Shown here piece after piece: positions 34,193-45,360 of a stretch of 64,000 bases of DNA (positions are counted from its first letter, which is position 1; every line of letters begins with the position of its first letter). The DNA is from Torymus aiolomorphi. Lineage: Eukaryota > Arthropoda > Insecta > Hymenoptera > Torymidae. The notes under the pieces were generated by a model. That model worked only from the letters and a program-made list of their open reading frames with translations. It made no database searches and was not told the DNA's origin. The position numbers and the translations under genes were made by a program. Where the stretch lies: the NCBI GenBank assembly GCA_036365515.1, contig CM070874.1:175882297-175946296 (forward strand), in the 5' to 3' direction.

Positions 34193-34377
34193 TAAGCTTA
34201 AAGACAAATCCAAATTCTGCACCTAAAAATACGTAGAAGAACGCTTGGTTACCGAGGCAATTCCAGATGCTTAGACAGAGCTCTCTCAGCACTGAGACTA
34301 ATTGCCTACTAATGTGAGAAGTCGAGCTGAGAATTAATTCTTGTTATTCTTGAAATTTTTTGTACATGATCTACTAT

Positions 34378-34890
34378 ATCCTCTTGACTAAAATAATCCT
34401 CTTGGTTTATATACTTGTCTTAATTAAAAAATTATGAAAAAATCCTCTTGATTAATAAAATCCTCTTGATTGAAAATCTTTTCTTGATTAAAAAGTCCTT
34501 TTGATTAAGAATATCCTCTTGATCGAAAAAATCCTGTTGATTGATAAAATCCTCTTAAACGAAAAAGTCCTCTTGGTTGTCAAAGTCCTCTTGATTTACA
34601 ATCCTTTTGATTGATAAAATCATCTTGATTGGCAAAGTCCTCTTGATTTACAATCCTCTTGATTGATAAAATCCTCTTGATTGGCAAAGTCCTCATGATT
34701 TACAATCTTCTTGATTGGCTAAATCCTCTTGATTTACAATCCTTTTGATTGGCAGTCCTCTTGATCGACAGTCCTCTTGCTTACGGTCCTCTTGATTGAT
34801 AGTCCTCTTGATTGGCAGCCCTCTTGCTTACAGTCCTCTTGATCGATAGTCCTCTTGCTTACAGTCCTCTTAATTGACAGTCCTCTTGAC
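34378..34890. repeat. Minisatellite of TCCTCTTGATT units, copy B
   Basis: Homologue of 4,379-4,855 with slightly more units; 16-20 bp period and the same core. Confidence 0.85.
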
Positions 34891-34927
34891 AACACTAAGT
34901 ACACTTGAATATGCAAGCAAAGTGGTC

Positions 34928-35455
34928 TCATCTTTTGTGTACAGTTTTCGCGTTATCAAAGTCCTGGAGCACGGGTCCGGCGCTGAAAATCGTTGCTTGA
35001 CCCTGCGAGCGGGCGATCCCTTCTGGCTCAGGGTGGTGAGATGATGGAGCAGAAAATTCGTTGACTCGGTCTTACCGGAACCGCTCTCGCCACTTATCAC
35101 AATGCACTAATTCTTCTTCTTCTTGAGCACGCAGTGATATGCCGCGTCGGTTATCGTGGATATGTGCGGCGATATGTGCGCGATATGTGTACGAGCCTTT
35201 GATTCTGATAAAGATTCATATACTTCGGATTATAAATCGGATAGAATTTGAAATACTCCGGGCGATCAGTATGCTGCCAACGTAGGTGTAAATATTGCCG
35301 GTGAGAAATCGGCAGCTGGCAGAGATCCGGATACTCCTTATCATGCGGTTGATGCATAAAGCGATTGAATTAGATTGAGGAACTGCGGATCCATGGGAAA
35401 TCTGCTGTCTGACCACAGGTAGTCAGATGTAAAACCTGAAAGTTTTGCATTTTAT
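34928..35455 (-). pseudogene. Class IX-like myosin motor fragment, copy B
   Basis: Partner of 4,880-5,400. It retains [18 protein letters not shown] followed by TTLSQKG, and [18 protein letters not shown]. It is more decayed than copy A in several ways: an extra frame break beside the FKF block, an imperfect insertion near 35,180 ('gcgatatgtg' repeated), and a conserved Gln in KKKKNQ replaced by TAG. It ends at the same TGA as copy A (34,928). Confidence 0.85.
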
Positions 35456-35707
35456 TAGTTATGAATTTACTCATACAATTATTTGCACAAAAATTAAATT
35501 TCTTTTTGCTTCTTTAAATTAACTGATAAGAATTTTTCCATCGGTCTTACAGTCTTACAAATTAAATTAAAATAATTAATATTTATGGCAGTCAGATTGC
35601 CCTTGTTTATAATCACCCCCGCAGAATCTGAAATAAAAACTTAATTAAAATCTGGAAAAAACTTTGTTAGCAAAGGACGATCTGACTGCCCACCACCACC
35701 ACATTGT

Positions 35708-35741
35708 CCGACGTTTCGAGCCTGCTCCGGCTCCTCCTCAG
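35708..35741 (-). other. Hammerhead-like motif, PLE D tail
   Basis: Minus strand: CTGAGGAG, perfect 5 bp stem GAGCC/GGCTC with loop GGAGCA, then GAAACGTCGG. The core N7 base is G here. Confidence 0.45.
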
Positions 35742-35853
35742 GGACTGAAATAAAACCCGCGATACACCTCCTTATATACCATGCACCCATACCCCCTTCT
35801 TTTCTCTTACCCCACCACCCTCCACATTCCCCTCTCCAACTTGCCATTCTCAC

Positions 35854-38310
35854 TTAAATTAATAAAGAATGATAAATGTTATCTAATTTACTTGACTCTA
35901 TCATTAAATTTACATTATTCCGATTTCTTAGAATGTGAATACTTTCAAGGCTTTCCCTCTTATATTTATTCTTAATCCCCTGTTCCAAAATATCCACACT
36001 CCCAAAATCGAAAGAATGCAAACTATTTAAACAATGTTCTTTCAAACCCGATGTACAACTTGAGCTGCGTAAACTATATTGATGTTCATATATTCTCTTT
36101 TTCAAATATCTACCCGTTTGACCAATATAACAACCATTACAATCCCTACAATTAATTTTATAAACAACTCCCGATTTCAAACATTTATCATCCTTGTCTT
36201 TATAATTACTAAATAACCTTTCTAAATTATTATCATTTCTAAAGAAAACTTGAATATTATGTTTACTAAAAACCCTTGTAATCCTTTCCGACAAACCTCT
36301 AACATATGGTAAACTAAAATATGCATTCTTTCCATTTCTATTCCTTGTTTGATTATCTACCCGCTGCTTCAATCCACCATTATAAATTTCCCACACTCTC
36401 TCATCAATCATTTTATCAATAAATTTTACGGGATAACTATTTTTAATAAATGTTTCTCTAACTAAATTTAAATTCTTTTTCCTAAAATCTTTATGTGACA
36501 ATTTAATCGCTCTGTCAATGACACCTTTGATCGCACCTGTCTTGTTTCCGAATTGGTGGTGAGAATCAAAATTTAAAAATCTACCTGACCATGTAGGTTT
36601 TCTATACCAATCTAATTTCACTCTATTATTATTACCTCTAATGACTCTAATATCTAAAAAACTCAATTGATAATCTTTCTCAACTTCTTTTGTGAATTTA
36701 ATTCTATCATGGATAGAATTAAACACATCCACCATTTCATCCACAAAACATTCTGCTACAACTGCAAAAATGTCATCAACATATCTTTTAAAAATAATTG
36801 GCTGAAAAACCAACTTAGACAAAGCAATACTTTCCAATTTTTCCATTACTAAATTGGCTATAACAGGTGACAAAGGTGATCCCATTGGACAACCATATCT
36901 TTGTTCATATAGACTATTATCAAAAGAAAAAATTGTGTTTTTAAAAACCAAATTAAGTGCCTTTATAAATACATTTTTTGTTAAACTAGTATGTACTTTA
37001 ATTTCAGACCATTTATCTTGTATAATATCATTCAACAACTCTAAAGGTATATTTGTAAACAAAGATACTACATCCAATGAAACCATCCTATGATCATTCG
37101 GAATAATAATATCTTTCATTATACCATAAAAACTCCAACTATCTTTAATATATGAATTTGTTTTACCCACTATCTTGAACAATATATTAGACAAAAATCT
37201 AGCAAGTCTATACGTCGGAAAATTTATCGATGATATTATTATTCTATATGTCAACTGTTCTTTGTGAATCTTAGGAAGCCCATAACATTTAGCTACAGTG
37301 CCATTTTCACATTTTAAATATTTAAACATACTATCTTTAATATAAGCTTTTGTTTTCCAATGCATCAATAATTCTTTCAATTTATCTTGTAGTCTATTGA
37401 TATGTGGATTCCTAATTTTCACATAAGTGGTATCATCCTCCAACATAAGTTGAATTTTATTAATATAATCCCTTTTATCTGAAACTACAGTTACATTTCC
37501 TTTATCTGCTTTTTGGAAGATCATATTCGGATTCTCTCTCAAGAATTTCTTCGTTATTTTTAATTCATGGAATAAATTACTGTTCAAATAATTATCAAAT
37601 CTATGTTCTCTTCTAAAATTATCAACAACTTTAACTAAAGAACTCCTACATTCTTTTTTAAACTCCAGATTAAAACTACTCATACTACTTTCTACCTCAG
37701 CGATGATATTCTTGATCGGAAGAGATTTACTTGAATATGATATTCCAAATTTAGCACCCTTTGACATGATATTTACCACTTCTTCTGGTATTACTTTGTC
37801 AGTTAAATTTCTAAACCAATCCTTATTAACATTGTTAGTTTGATTGACCTGAGAGTGTTTTCTATGCTTTAAATATTCAAATTTTCTTTTTAATTTACTC
37901 CTATGGTTATATTTTACTTTTTCAAAGTGCCTCTTTTGACCACGAAAAAATTCTTGCAAATCATTCTGTTCTATTTTATTATATAAATATCTTTCAAGCT
38001 CTAATAAATATTTATTCAAACGATTAATTTCAAAATTCAAATCTCTAATTTCTAAGTTAAGTAATTTATTTTTGAAAAAGAAAATATTTTTCCGTAGATC
38101 ATAAGAAACTCTTTTATTGTAATCCCGATAAAAACCCTTATCATCAAATTTTTTTCCAATATGTTTAGGAAAAATATTTGATTTTTTACACCTTAGAAGA
38201 AAAGTGAGTTGCTCCTTTAAAATTACAATCCTTAAAACCATTTTTACCCATTTTGAGCAATAATCTTTCACCACCTTCCCATAAATCCCATATATATCTC
38301 TAAAAAACAT
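35854..38310 (-). CDS. PLE polyprotein: RT plus GIY-YIG, intact
   Basis: 818 residues without interruption. Residues 1-250 are a basic, partly coiled N-terminal region. The reverse transcriptase follows: KADKGNVTVV (267-276), YGLPKIHKE (343-351), motif A SLDVVSLFTNIP (411-422), motif B GCPMGSPLSP (473-482), catalytic RYVDDIF (509-515) and LSFLDIRV (549-556). The C-terminal GIY-YIG endonuclease carries GVVYKINCRDC (714-724) and CYIGQTGRYLKKRIYEH (727-743), with the conserved EH present. Length matches full Penelope proteins. The protein would nick chromosomal DNA and prime cDNA synthesis on the element RNA in the nucleus. The start is the first ATG, 48 bp from the element 5' end. It could still be active. 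Confidence 0.95.
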   Translation of the reverse strand: MFFRDIYGIYGKVVKDYCSKWVKMVLRIVILKEQLTFLLRCKKSNIFPKHIGKKFDDKGFYRDYNKRVSYDLRKNIFFFKNKLLNLEIRDLNFEINRLNKYLLELERYLYNKIEQNDLQEFFRGQKRHFEKVKYNHRSKLKRKFEYLKHRKHSQVNQTNNVNKDWFRNLTDKVIPEEVVNIMSKGAKFGISYSSKSLPIKNIIAEVESSMSSFNLEFKKECRSSLVKVVDNFRREHRFDNYLNSNLFHELKITKKFLRENPNMIFQKADKGNVTVVSDKRDYINKIQLMLEDDTTYVKIRNPHINRLQDKLKELLMHWKTKAYIKDSMFKYLKCENGTVAKCYGLPKIHKEQLTYRIIISSINFPTYRLARFLSNILFKIVGKTNSYIKDSWSFYGIMKDIIIPNDHRMVSLDVVSLFTNIPLELLNDIIQDKWSEIKVHTSLTKNVFIKALNLVFKNTIFSFDNSLYEQRYGCPMGSPLSPVIANLVMEKLESIALSKLVFQPIIFKRYVDDIFAVVAECFVDEMVDVFNSIHDRIKFTKEVEKDYQLSFLDIRVIRGNNNRVKLDWYRKPTWSGRFLNFDSHHQFGNKTGAIKGVIDRAIKLSHKDFRKKNLNLVRETFIKNSYPVKFIDKMIDERVWEIYNGGLKQRVDNQTRNRNGKNAYFSLPYVRGLSERITRVFSKHNIQVFFRNDNNLERLFSNYKDKDDKCLKSGVVYKINCRDCNGCYIGQTGRYLKKRIYEHQYSLRSSSCTSGLKEHCLNSLHSFDFGSVDILEQGIKNKYKRESLESIHILRNRNNVNLMIESSKLDNIYHSLLI

Positions 38311-38412
38311 TTTACCCCACCTTTAATAGACCTTAGTTTTATCATTAAAAAGTTATCATTCTTTAAATTAACTGGGCCAAAAAAAATTGTTTTTTTTTTT
38401 TTTTTTTATTAA

Positions 38413-38937
38413 GGTGGTTCTCCTCGAACTCTCTAGTCAAAGCAGTGCTAAATATAGAAGTTACCTAAAATTAAAAAAAAAAAAAACATAGTTGTAATGT
38501 GATTTATTTATTTAAAATGATAGGGATAGTTAATGTATTATAAATAAAGTGTATTTAACATGACTAAAGTAACTTATTGTAAAATGGCGATATTTTAGAA
38601 ACTAGATATCGTCACTACAAACATTTTTTATTATTTTTGGAGTAATGTATAGAGTAATGTATGGGTTATGTACTCATAAGGGTTTCCATCATAAATAGTA
38701 TTTCTAAATCTAAAATCAGTAAAGAAACAAAAAAGATTCCGGTGATTTATCAATAGTTGTTTGTAGTGACAACATCTAGTTTCTACAATACCGACATATT
38801 GTGAAAAAAGTTATCTTATTTAAGTCATGTTAAATACACTTTATAATAAATAAATCACATTACAACTATGGTTTTTTAATTTTAGGTAACTTCATCATTT
38901 AGCACTTATTTTGACTAGGGAGTCGAGCAGAACCACC
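38413..38937. mobile_element. TTAA-flanked foldback MITE, copy B (uninterrupted)
   Basis: 525 bp, with TTAA before and TTAC after. Ends are GGTGGTTCTCCTCGAA and the complement of TCGAGCAGAACCACC. Arms of about 180 bp share 'gtaatgtgatttattta' and 'aaagtgtatttaacatga' with their complements. Non-coding. Confidence 0.75.
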
Positions 38938-39729
38938 TTACGGGGTAACGCCACTCTAGAAGTCGAAAAAAACGCGATTTTGGGAAATTTAAAAAAAGAT
39001 TAACTTGCAAACTATTATCGCAGCATTCATTATGTCAGTTGGAAACTGGGCGTAGGTATCCTATTGTGTTGGCAGGCAGTAACTTGGTTTCCTCACTGGA
39101 AACAAAAATCTATAATTTCCTATGTGTGTTTAGTCTTTTCAAATCTCTTGAGTATTTTGCCTTTTTTATTGCAGAAGTTTACTGATGTGGTTAGATAATA
39201 TTCTAGATTTTAACTGAAAAAGAAGAAATTATTTGTTTACAAATTAAAAACTGATAACATTTAATTAAATATAATATCTTTGTTCAAATTCACAAATTAA
39301 TAAAATCAGAATCTTACAATCATTATAAAAGTATTAAAACAGTATTTCAGAAATAAAATTGCTTGTTACAAATATATGTGAATAAAAATTAAGAATTTAA
39401 TTTAAAAATTTTTGGAGTAAAGCCAGATTCTATTTTTATCGATATAAATTGAGCATGGCACCCGCTTCAAAGTCAATGAATCAAACTGACTTTTACAGAT
39501 TAATATAAATTTTTCATAATTTTTACATGCCCTCAGATTTATGGCTCAACCATGTCCCCTTAAATTAAATATTCTATGCCTTGCATCTTGTCATCATAGC
39601 TGTTACAGCAAACCTATAGATCTATAGATCTTTCGGACAGACTCACACTATACTACATGACAAGGGTCAAAATTCAAAACTTGACAGGAAAATTCATCCG
39701 GCTCCTACAATATAAAAGCCACCTGTTAG
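38938..39729 (+). other. Copy-B sequence before the palindrome
   Basis: Counterpart of 7,118-7,890: a roughly 500 bp non-coding block, then the start of a foldback unit ending in CCTGTTAG (39,722-39,729), the left target duplication of the palindrome. Confidence 0.6.
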
Positions 39730-40029
39730 CAGTGCGCCGAAGTCATGCTGAGAGCCCGCGCCTGCGCAGTAGCGTCCTACGTGGATTGGCTGCCCGGACT
39801 GCGCGCGCGCTTGAACAGAGAGCGGTTGAGAACGTAACACGAGACGATTTCAAAATAATGATTTATTATTAAAAATGATATATTAAATTATAATATTTAA
39901 TATTATCATTAAATAAAAGTAATGGAAACCATGTAAACCCAATATTAACAACCAAACCTAATATCTAAACCTAAACCCCGAAGGGATAAAGATGATCATA
40001 AACGATCTCACGTTAAATGTATAGCGTGT

Positions 40030-40102
40030 CGCGGCGCTATGATGGCGGCGCGGTTAAGGCGCGCGCCTGTTGATCTTTTGTTTAGGGTTCAAATCCCGGG
40101 CG
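40030..40102 (+). repeat. tRNA-like block, left palindrome arm
   Basis: It has an A-box-like TGGCGGCGCGG followed by TTAAGGCG, then a perfect B box GGTTCAAATCC and CGGG. The form resembles a long-arm (Ser/Leu) tRNA. Stems are imperfect, so a functional tRNA is unlikely. An oligo-T run follows, which would terminate Pol III. Confidence 0.55.
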
Positions 40103-43100
40103 TTTTTTTTTTTTCAAGCATTTGCATAAGGAAAATTGTTTAATTATCCTTTTTTTCGTTTCTGTTTTAAAATATTCTTACCATTATTTGTATGTATTAC
40201 TACAATTAATGGTATTGACCATATCATTATTGATCAATAACAGTATCATTTCTGTAAATAATTCATTATTATTTTCTCTACAAATTATCTTCAAAAATGG
40301 TCTACCACTACATCTTTTAAAAAATCCTTTGATAAATTAAATTACAAAATCTCGACAATCCTTTAAAAACTTTTGCAAACAACGAGAAATTATTTTCCAA
40401 ACTCTTTATAATCCTTTTAGAAAAACTTTTGCAAACTGTAAATATTTTTTTCGGAAACCATAAAAATTATTTTCCGAAACCTATACAATCCTTAAAAATT
40501 ATTTACATTTTATTTTATGGAAAGGAATTCTACGAATAAATACTAAATTTTTGTGTTCTATAAAGTCGAAAAAAATAATCACCTTCGACATCCGTATCGT
40601 ACTATTTTATCGTAATGTACTATTTTAAAATAGCCAACAAGATATTTTCTACAAGAATAATATAGTAACAAACTTTATTTTGAAAAAAACTACAGAATCT
40701 TTGAAAAATGTTTTCTTTAAAAAGAAAGCATTAACATTTTTTTCTCGAAAATATTTTTTTATTTATACATTTATCCAAATTAAAGTAGAAATAATACAAC
40801 TTTCTACGAAAGTATAAAATAAGGCAAGTATATGTTTTTCCTGGAATCTATAAAAATAAAAAGAATTATATTTTCATATGACTTTACAATTAATAATATT
40901 GTTAATTGTTAATTTATCATCATACCTAAAAAAATATACGTTTGATATTATTTAAAAAAATTTTACTAATGTAATCATTTTATCGAGCTCCTTAAAAAAA
41001 CATTCAAATTTAAAACTTTTGTGAATAACTATACTACCATTTAATAATGTTATTAATAATATACTATAACAAATCTCATAATGTTTTCACAGACTATGTA
41101 ATTATTTATTATTTTCTCTTATAAAGTTGTGGAATCTATCTAAAAAAACTTTTTACAAAAGTTTAAACTAAGGCAAGTATTAGTCTCTCTCTCTCTCTCC
41201 CTCCCTCTCTCTCTCCCTCAATCTCCGTTAAACTGAGTACCAAAAACTTTAATGAGAGCTTAAATATTTTTTCAAAACAATCAACACGTTCTTTAAAAAA
41301 CTAATTTTTTAAGTATATTCTAACAACACAATTTGTCGATAGTCGTTTTATTTATTCTAATCTCATCTATTCAACAAGCACTCTCTACAAATGGTAAAAA
41401 TTTTTTTTATGACTGTACAAATAATAATATTGTTAATAAAACTTTCTACGAAAGTATAAAATAAGGCAAGTATAGAAGTTTTTTCTGTATAATCTATAAA
41501 ATAATATTTATGATTTTTTAAAAGAAGTCAAATAAATACGTGTAAAAAAGTCTTTTACTTCATTGAGTCAATGTATGCTCAAACAATTATATGTAACTAC
41601 ATTCAAATTGTTCACTGCAAATCAAACAAACGAAATTTGTAAAATCAATTATCGATAGTCAAGTAATGCAAACCATTCTCCGAAAAACTGTATGACTATG
41701 TTCTTATATAATGCCTATACTACTATAATACTATATCTACTATAATGCCTTCTTTCTATTTCTAAAATTCATAAGAATTTTTTCAAATATTTACGAAAAG
41801 TTAAAGCCTATATAACAAAATAACATAGTTACCAACACATCACTACTTTTCATTACTCCTCCTCAATTTTGAACTTTCTATAATATTACGCATCTTGGAA
41901 GGACAAAAGTGGTCCTCCGATCTCCCGCGGGATTGTACTTTCTATTTAAAAACAATGTGATAGATTCATAAATCAGTAGTTAATATGTAGAAGCAACACA
42001 TTTATACATTTTATCTGATCTTTAAATATATGAATATTTATATGAAAATGACCATGCTTTACACCTTCAACTGCAAATCGTCGTACCCGCCAAGTATGTA
42101 TGGGAGATCGAAGGACCACTGCTAGAGCAGCTCTAAACTTCTCTTGTCCTTCCAGGATGCGTAATATTATAGAAAGTTCAAAATTGAGGAGTATGTAATT
42201 TTTTTATATAAGCTTTGACTTTTCGTAAATATCTGAAAAAATTCTTATGAATTTTAGAAATAGAAAGAAGGCATTATAGTAGATATAGTATTATAGTAGT
42301 ATAGGCATTATATGAGAACATAGTCATACAGTTTTTCGGAGAATGGTTTGCATTACTTGACTATCGATAATTGATTTTACAACTTTCGTTTGTTTGATTT
42401 GCAGTGAACAATTTGAATGTAGTTACATATAATTTGTTGAGCATACATTGACTCAATGAAGTAAAAGACATTTTTACTAGTATTTATTTGACTTCTTTTA
42501 AAAAATCGTAATATTATTTTATAAATTATACAGAAAAAACTTCTATGCTTGCCTTATTTTATATTATTATTTGTACAGTCATAAAAAAAATTATTACCAT
42601 TTGTAGAAAGTGCTTGTTGAATAGATGAGATTAGAATAAATAAAATGACTATCGACAAATTGTGTTGTTAGAATATACTTAAAAAATTAGTTTTTTAAAG
42701 AACGTGTTGATTGTTTTGAAAAAATATTTAAGCTCTCATTAAAGTTTTTGGTACTCAGTTTAACGGAGATTGAGGGAGAGAGAGAGAGACTAATACTTGC
42801 CTTAGTTTAAACTTTTGTAAAAAGTTTTTTTTAGATAGATTCCACAACTTTATAAGAGAAAATAATAAATAATTACATAGTCTGTGAAAACATTATGAGA
42901 TTTGTTATAGTATATTATTAATAACATTATTAAATGGTAGTATAGTTATTCACAACAGTTTTAAATTTGAATGTTTTTTAAGGAGCTCGATAAAATGATT
43001 ACATTAGTAAAATTTTTTTAAATAATATCAAACGTATATTTTTTTAGGTATGATGATAAATTAACAATTAACAATACTATTAATTGTAAAGTCATATGAA

Positions 43101-43880
43101 AATATAATTCTTTTTATTTTTATAGATTCCAGGAAAAACATATACTTGCCTTATTTTATACTTTCGTAGAAAGTTGTATTATTTCTACTTTAATTTTTAT
43201 TTCTACTTTAATTTGGATAAATGTATAAATAAAAAAATATTTTCGAGAAAAAAATGTTAATGCTTTCTTTTTAGAGAAAACATTTTTCAAAGATTCTGTA
43301 GTTTTTTCAAAATAAAGTTTGTTACTATATTATTCTTGTAGAAAATATCTTGTTGGCTATTTTAAAATAGTACATTACGATACGGATGTCGAAGGTGATT
43401 CTTTTTTTCGACTTTATAGAACACAAAAATTTAGTATTTATTCGTAGAATTCCTTTCCATAAAATAAAACGTAAATAATTTTTAAGGATTGTATAGGTTT
43501 CGGAAAATAATTTTTATGGTTTCCGAAAAAAATATTTACGGTTTGCAAAAGTTTTTCTAAAAGGATTATAAAGGGTTTGGAAAATAATTTCTCATTGTTT
43601 GCAAAAGTTTTTAAAGGATTGTCGAGATTTTGTAATTTAATTTATCAAAGGATTTTTTAAAAGATGTAGTGGTAGACCATTTTTGGAGATATTTTGTAGA
43701 GAAAATAATAATGAATTATTTACAGATATGATACTGTTATTGATCAATAATGGTATGGTCAATACCATTAATTGTAGTAATACATACAAATAATGGTAAG
43801 AATATTTTAAAACAGAAACGAAAAAAAGGATAATTAAACAATTTTCCTCATGCAAATGCTTGAAAAAAAAAAAAAAAAAA

Positions 43881-43955
43881 AACTCCCGGGATTTGAACCC
43901 TAAGCAAAAGATCAACAGGCGCGCGCCTTAACCGCGCCGCCATCGACGACACGCT
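43881..43955 (-). repeat. tRNA-like block, right palindrome arm
   Basis: Inverted counterpart of 40,030-40,102: the minus strand has the same A-box-like region and GGTTCAAATCC, followed by an 18-19 nt oligo-T run on the minus strand. It differs from the left copy by a few bases and a short deletion upstream of the A box. Confidence 0.55.
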
Positions 43956-45192
43956 ATACATTTAACGTGAGATCGTTTATGATCATCTTCACCCCTTCGT
44001 GGTTTAGGTTTAGATATTTGGTTTGGTTGTTAATATTGGGTTTACATGGTTTCCATTAATTTTATTTAATGATAATATTAAATATTATAATTTAATAATA
44101 TATCATTTTTAATAATAAATCATTATTTTGAAATCGTTTCCTGTTACGTTCTCAACCGCTCTCTGTTCAAGCGCGCGCGCAGTCCGGGCAGCCAATCCAC
44201 GTAGGACGCTACTGCGCAGGCGCGGGCTCTCAGCACGACTTCGGCGCACTGCCTGTCAGATTCAGCAGTTGGATTGGCCATTCAATGTTATCGATATTTA
44301 CTTTCAGGTGATGTGTTCGTACTGAATCCAAAGAATATAAGAATGGTAGATATCCGCTTCAGTAATACATTTCAGACATTTCAGTAATACATTTCAGACA
44401 TTTCAGTAATACATTTCAGACATTTCAGTAATACATTTCTCATGTTCTTTGGAGTTGACTTTATCTTTCTGAAATTACATATAATTTAATAAAAAAATGA
44501 AAATATGTAATTTTTCATTTTTAACAGTTCTAAAAAATACACAAGCAGTGTCTTAGCTAAATCTGGAAAATTGCATAATTTCATTTTTTTTTTTTTTATT
44601 AAATTATACCTACTTACAGAAAGATAAAATCAGCTAAGAAATACAAGCGATACCTGAAATACATTATAGAAGCAGATTTCTATCATTCTTATATTATTTT
44701 GAATTAAGTACTAAAACAAATCACCTCAAAGTAAACATCCACAACACTTAATGATGAGTATACCTGCTAAATCTGACAGATGGCTTTTATATTACAGGAG
44801 CGGGATTGGTTCGTCTTTTCATGTTGTAAATTTCAGCCTATTTAATTAAATGTTTTCTCTTATGAAATCTGAGGTTCCGTGTAGTGTGAGTCTGTCCGAA
44901 AGATCTATAGATTTATAGGCCTGCTTGTAATATGGTATTTAATTTTTTCTTTAAGAGAGTATGATCGAATAATAAATCTAGGTACCTGTCAGAATTATGA
45001 AAAGTTGACTATAACCTGTAAAAGTCAATTAATGTTTATTAATCATTCATTAACTACTACAATTTAACTGAATTTTACAGGTTAAAATAACTTTTTCACA
45101 ATCTTTACATGGACTCAGATTTAATGCTCAACCATGCCCTCAAATTACCTATTTATGCGTTGCATTTTGTAAACATAGCTGTTCAGCAGGGC

Positions 45193-45272
45193 GGCTGGTA
45201 GGTGGGTGGGTGGGTGGGTGTGGGTGTGTGTGTGTGTGTGTGTATGTGGGTGTGTGTGTGTGTATGTGTGTG
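45193..45272. repeat. GGGT/GT microsatellite
   Basis: 'ggtgggtgggtgggtg' grades into a (GT)n run with GTAT interruptions. It marks the right limit of copy B. Confidence 0.9.
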
Positions 45273-45360
45273 AAAAAACTATTTGAAATAAACAATAAAA
45301 ATTAGTAAAGAGAAATAAACATTTAGCATTTGTGAAATAACTTGTTATTTGTAATATAAA

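Larger units (their letters stand above)
35526..38358 (-). mobile_element. Complete Penelope-like element D
   Basis: A 2,833 bp insertion into copy B, flanked by the 16 bp direct repeat TTCTTTAAATTAACTG (35,510-35,525 and 38,359-38,374). Copy A has this site once, uninterrupted (about 5,459-5,474). The element is read on the minus strand: a short 5' leader, one long ORF, and a tail of about 320 bp with a hammerhead-like motif. No full pseudo-LTR pair is visible. The exact target duplication and open ORF mark a young insertion. Confidence 0.93.
39730..44251. mobile_element. 4.5-kb palindromic hAT-like foldback
   Basis: Arms of about 2.2 kb (39,730-41,925 and 42,115-44,251) are inverted copies of each other around a roughly 190 bp spacer. 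The exact ends are CAGTGCGCCGAAGT and its complement. The 8 bp flanks CCTGTTAG (39,722) and CCTGTCAG (44,252) differ by one base and match the site seen once in other array units. CAGTG-type ends and an 8 bp duplication are hAT hallmarks. No transposase frame is present. Arms hold a GC-rich end (to about 39,840), a tRNA-like block, an AT-rich body and a CT/GA tract (41,184-41,220; shorter at 42,775-42,790). Confidence 0.88.
34193..45190 (+). repeat. Segmental duplication, copy B
   Basis: Same order and orientation as 4,203-9,050. Two later insertions split it: a PLE at 35,526-38,358 and a palindromic hAT-like element at 39,730-44,251. It lacks the 5,745-6,874 element, so it preserves that element's empty site near 38,670. 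The final part (44,252-45,190) is one foldback unit, with a 21 bp sequence ('ttcagtaatacatttcagaca') repeated four times near 44,360-44,440. Confidence 0.9.

Noticed and set aside
40030..43955. Functional tRNA-Ser/Leu genes in the palindrome
   Set aside because: B box is perfect but the A box is off consensus and stems are imperfect; treated as tRNA-like sequence only.
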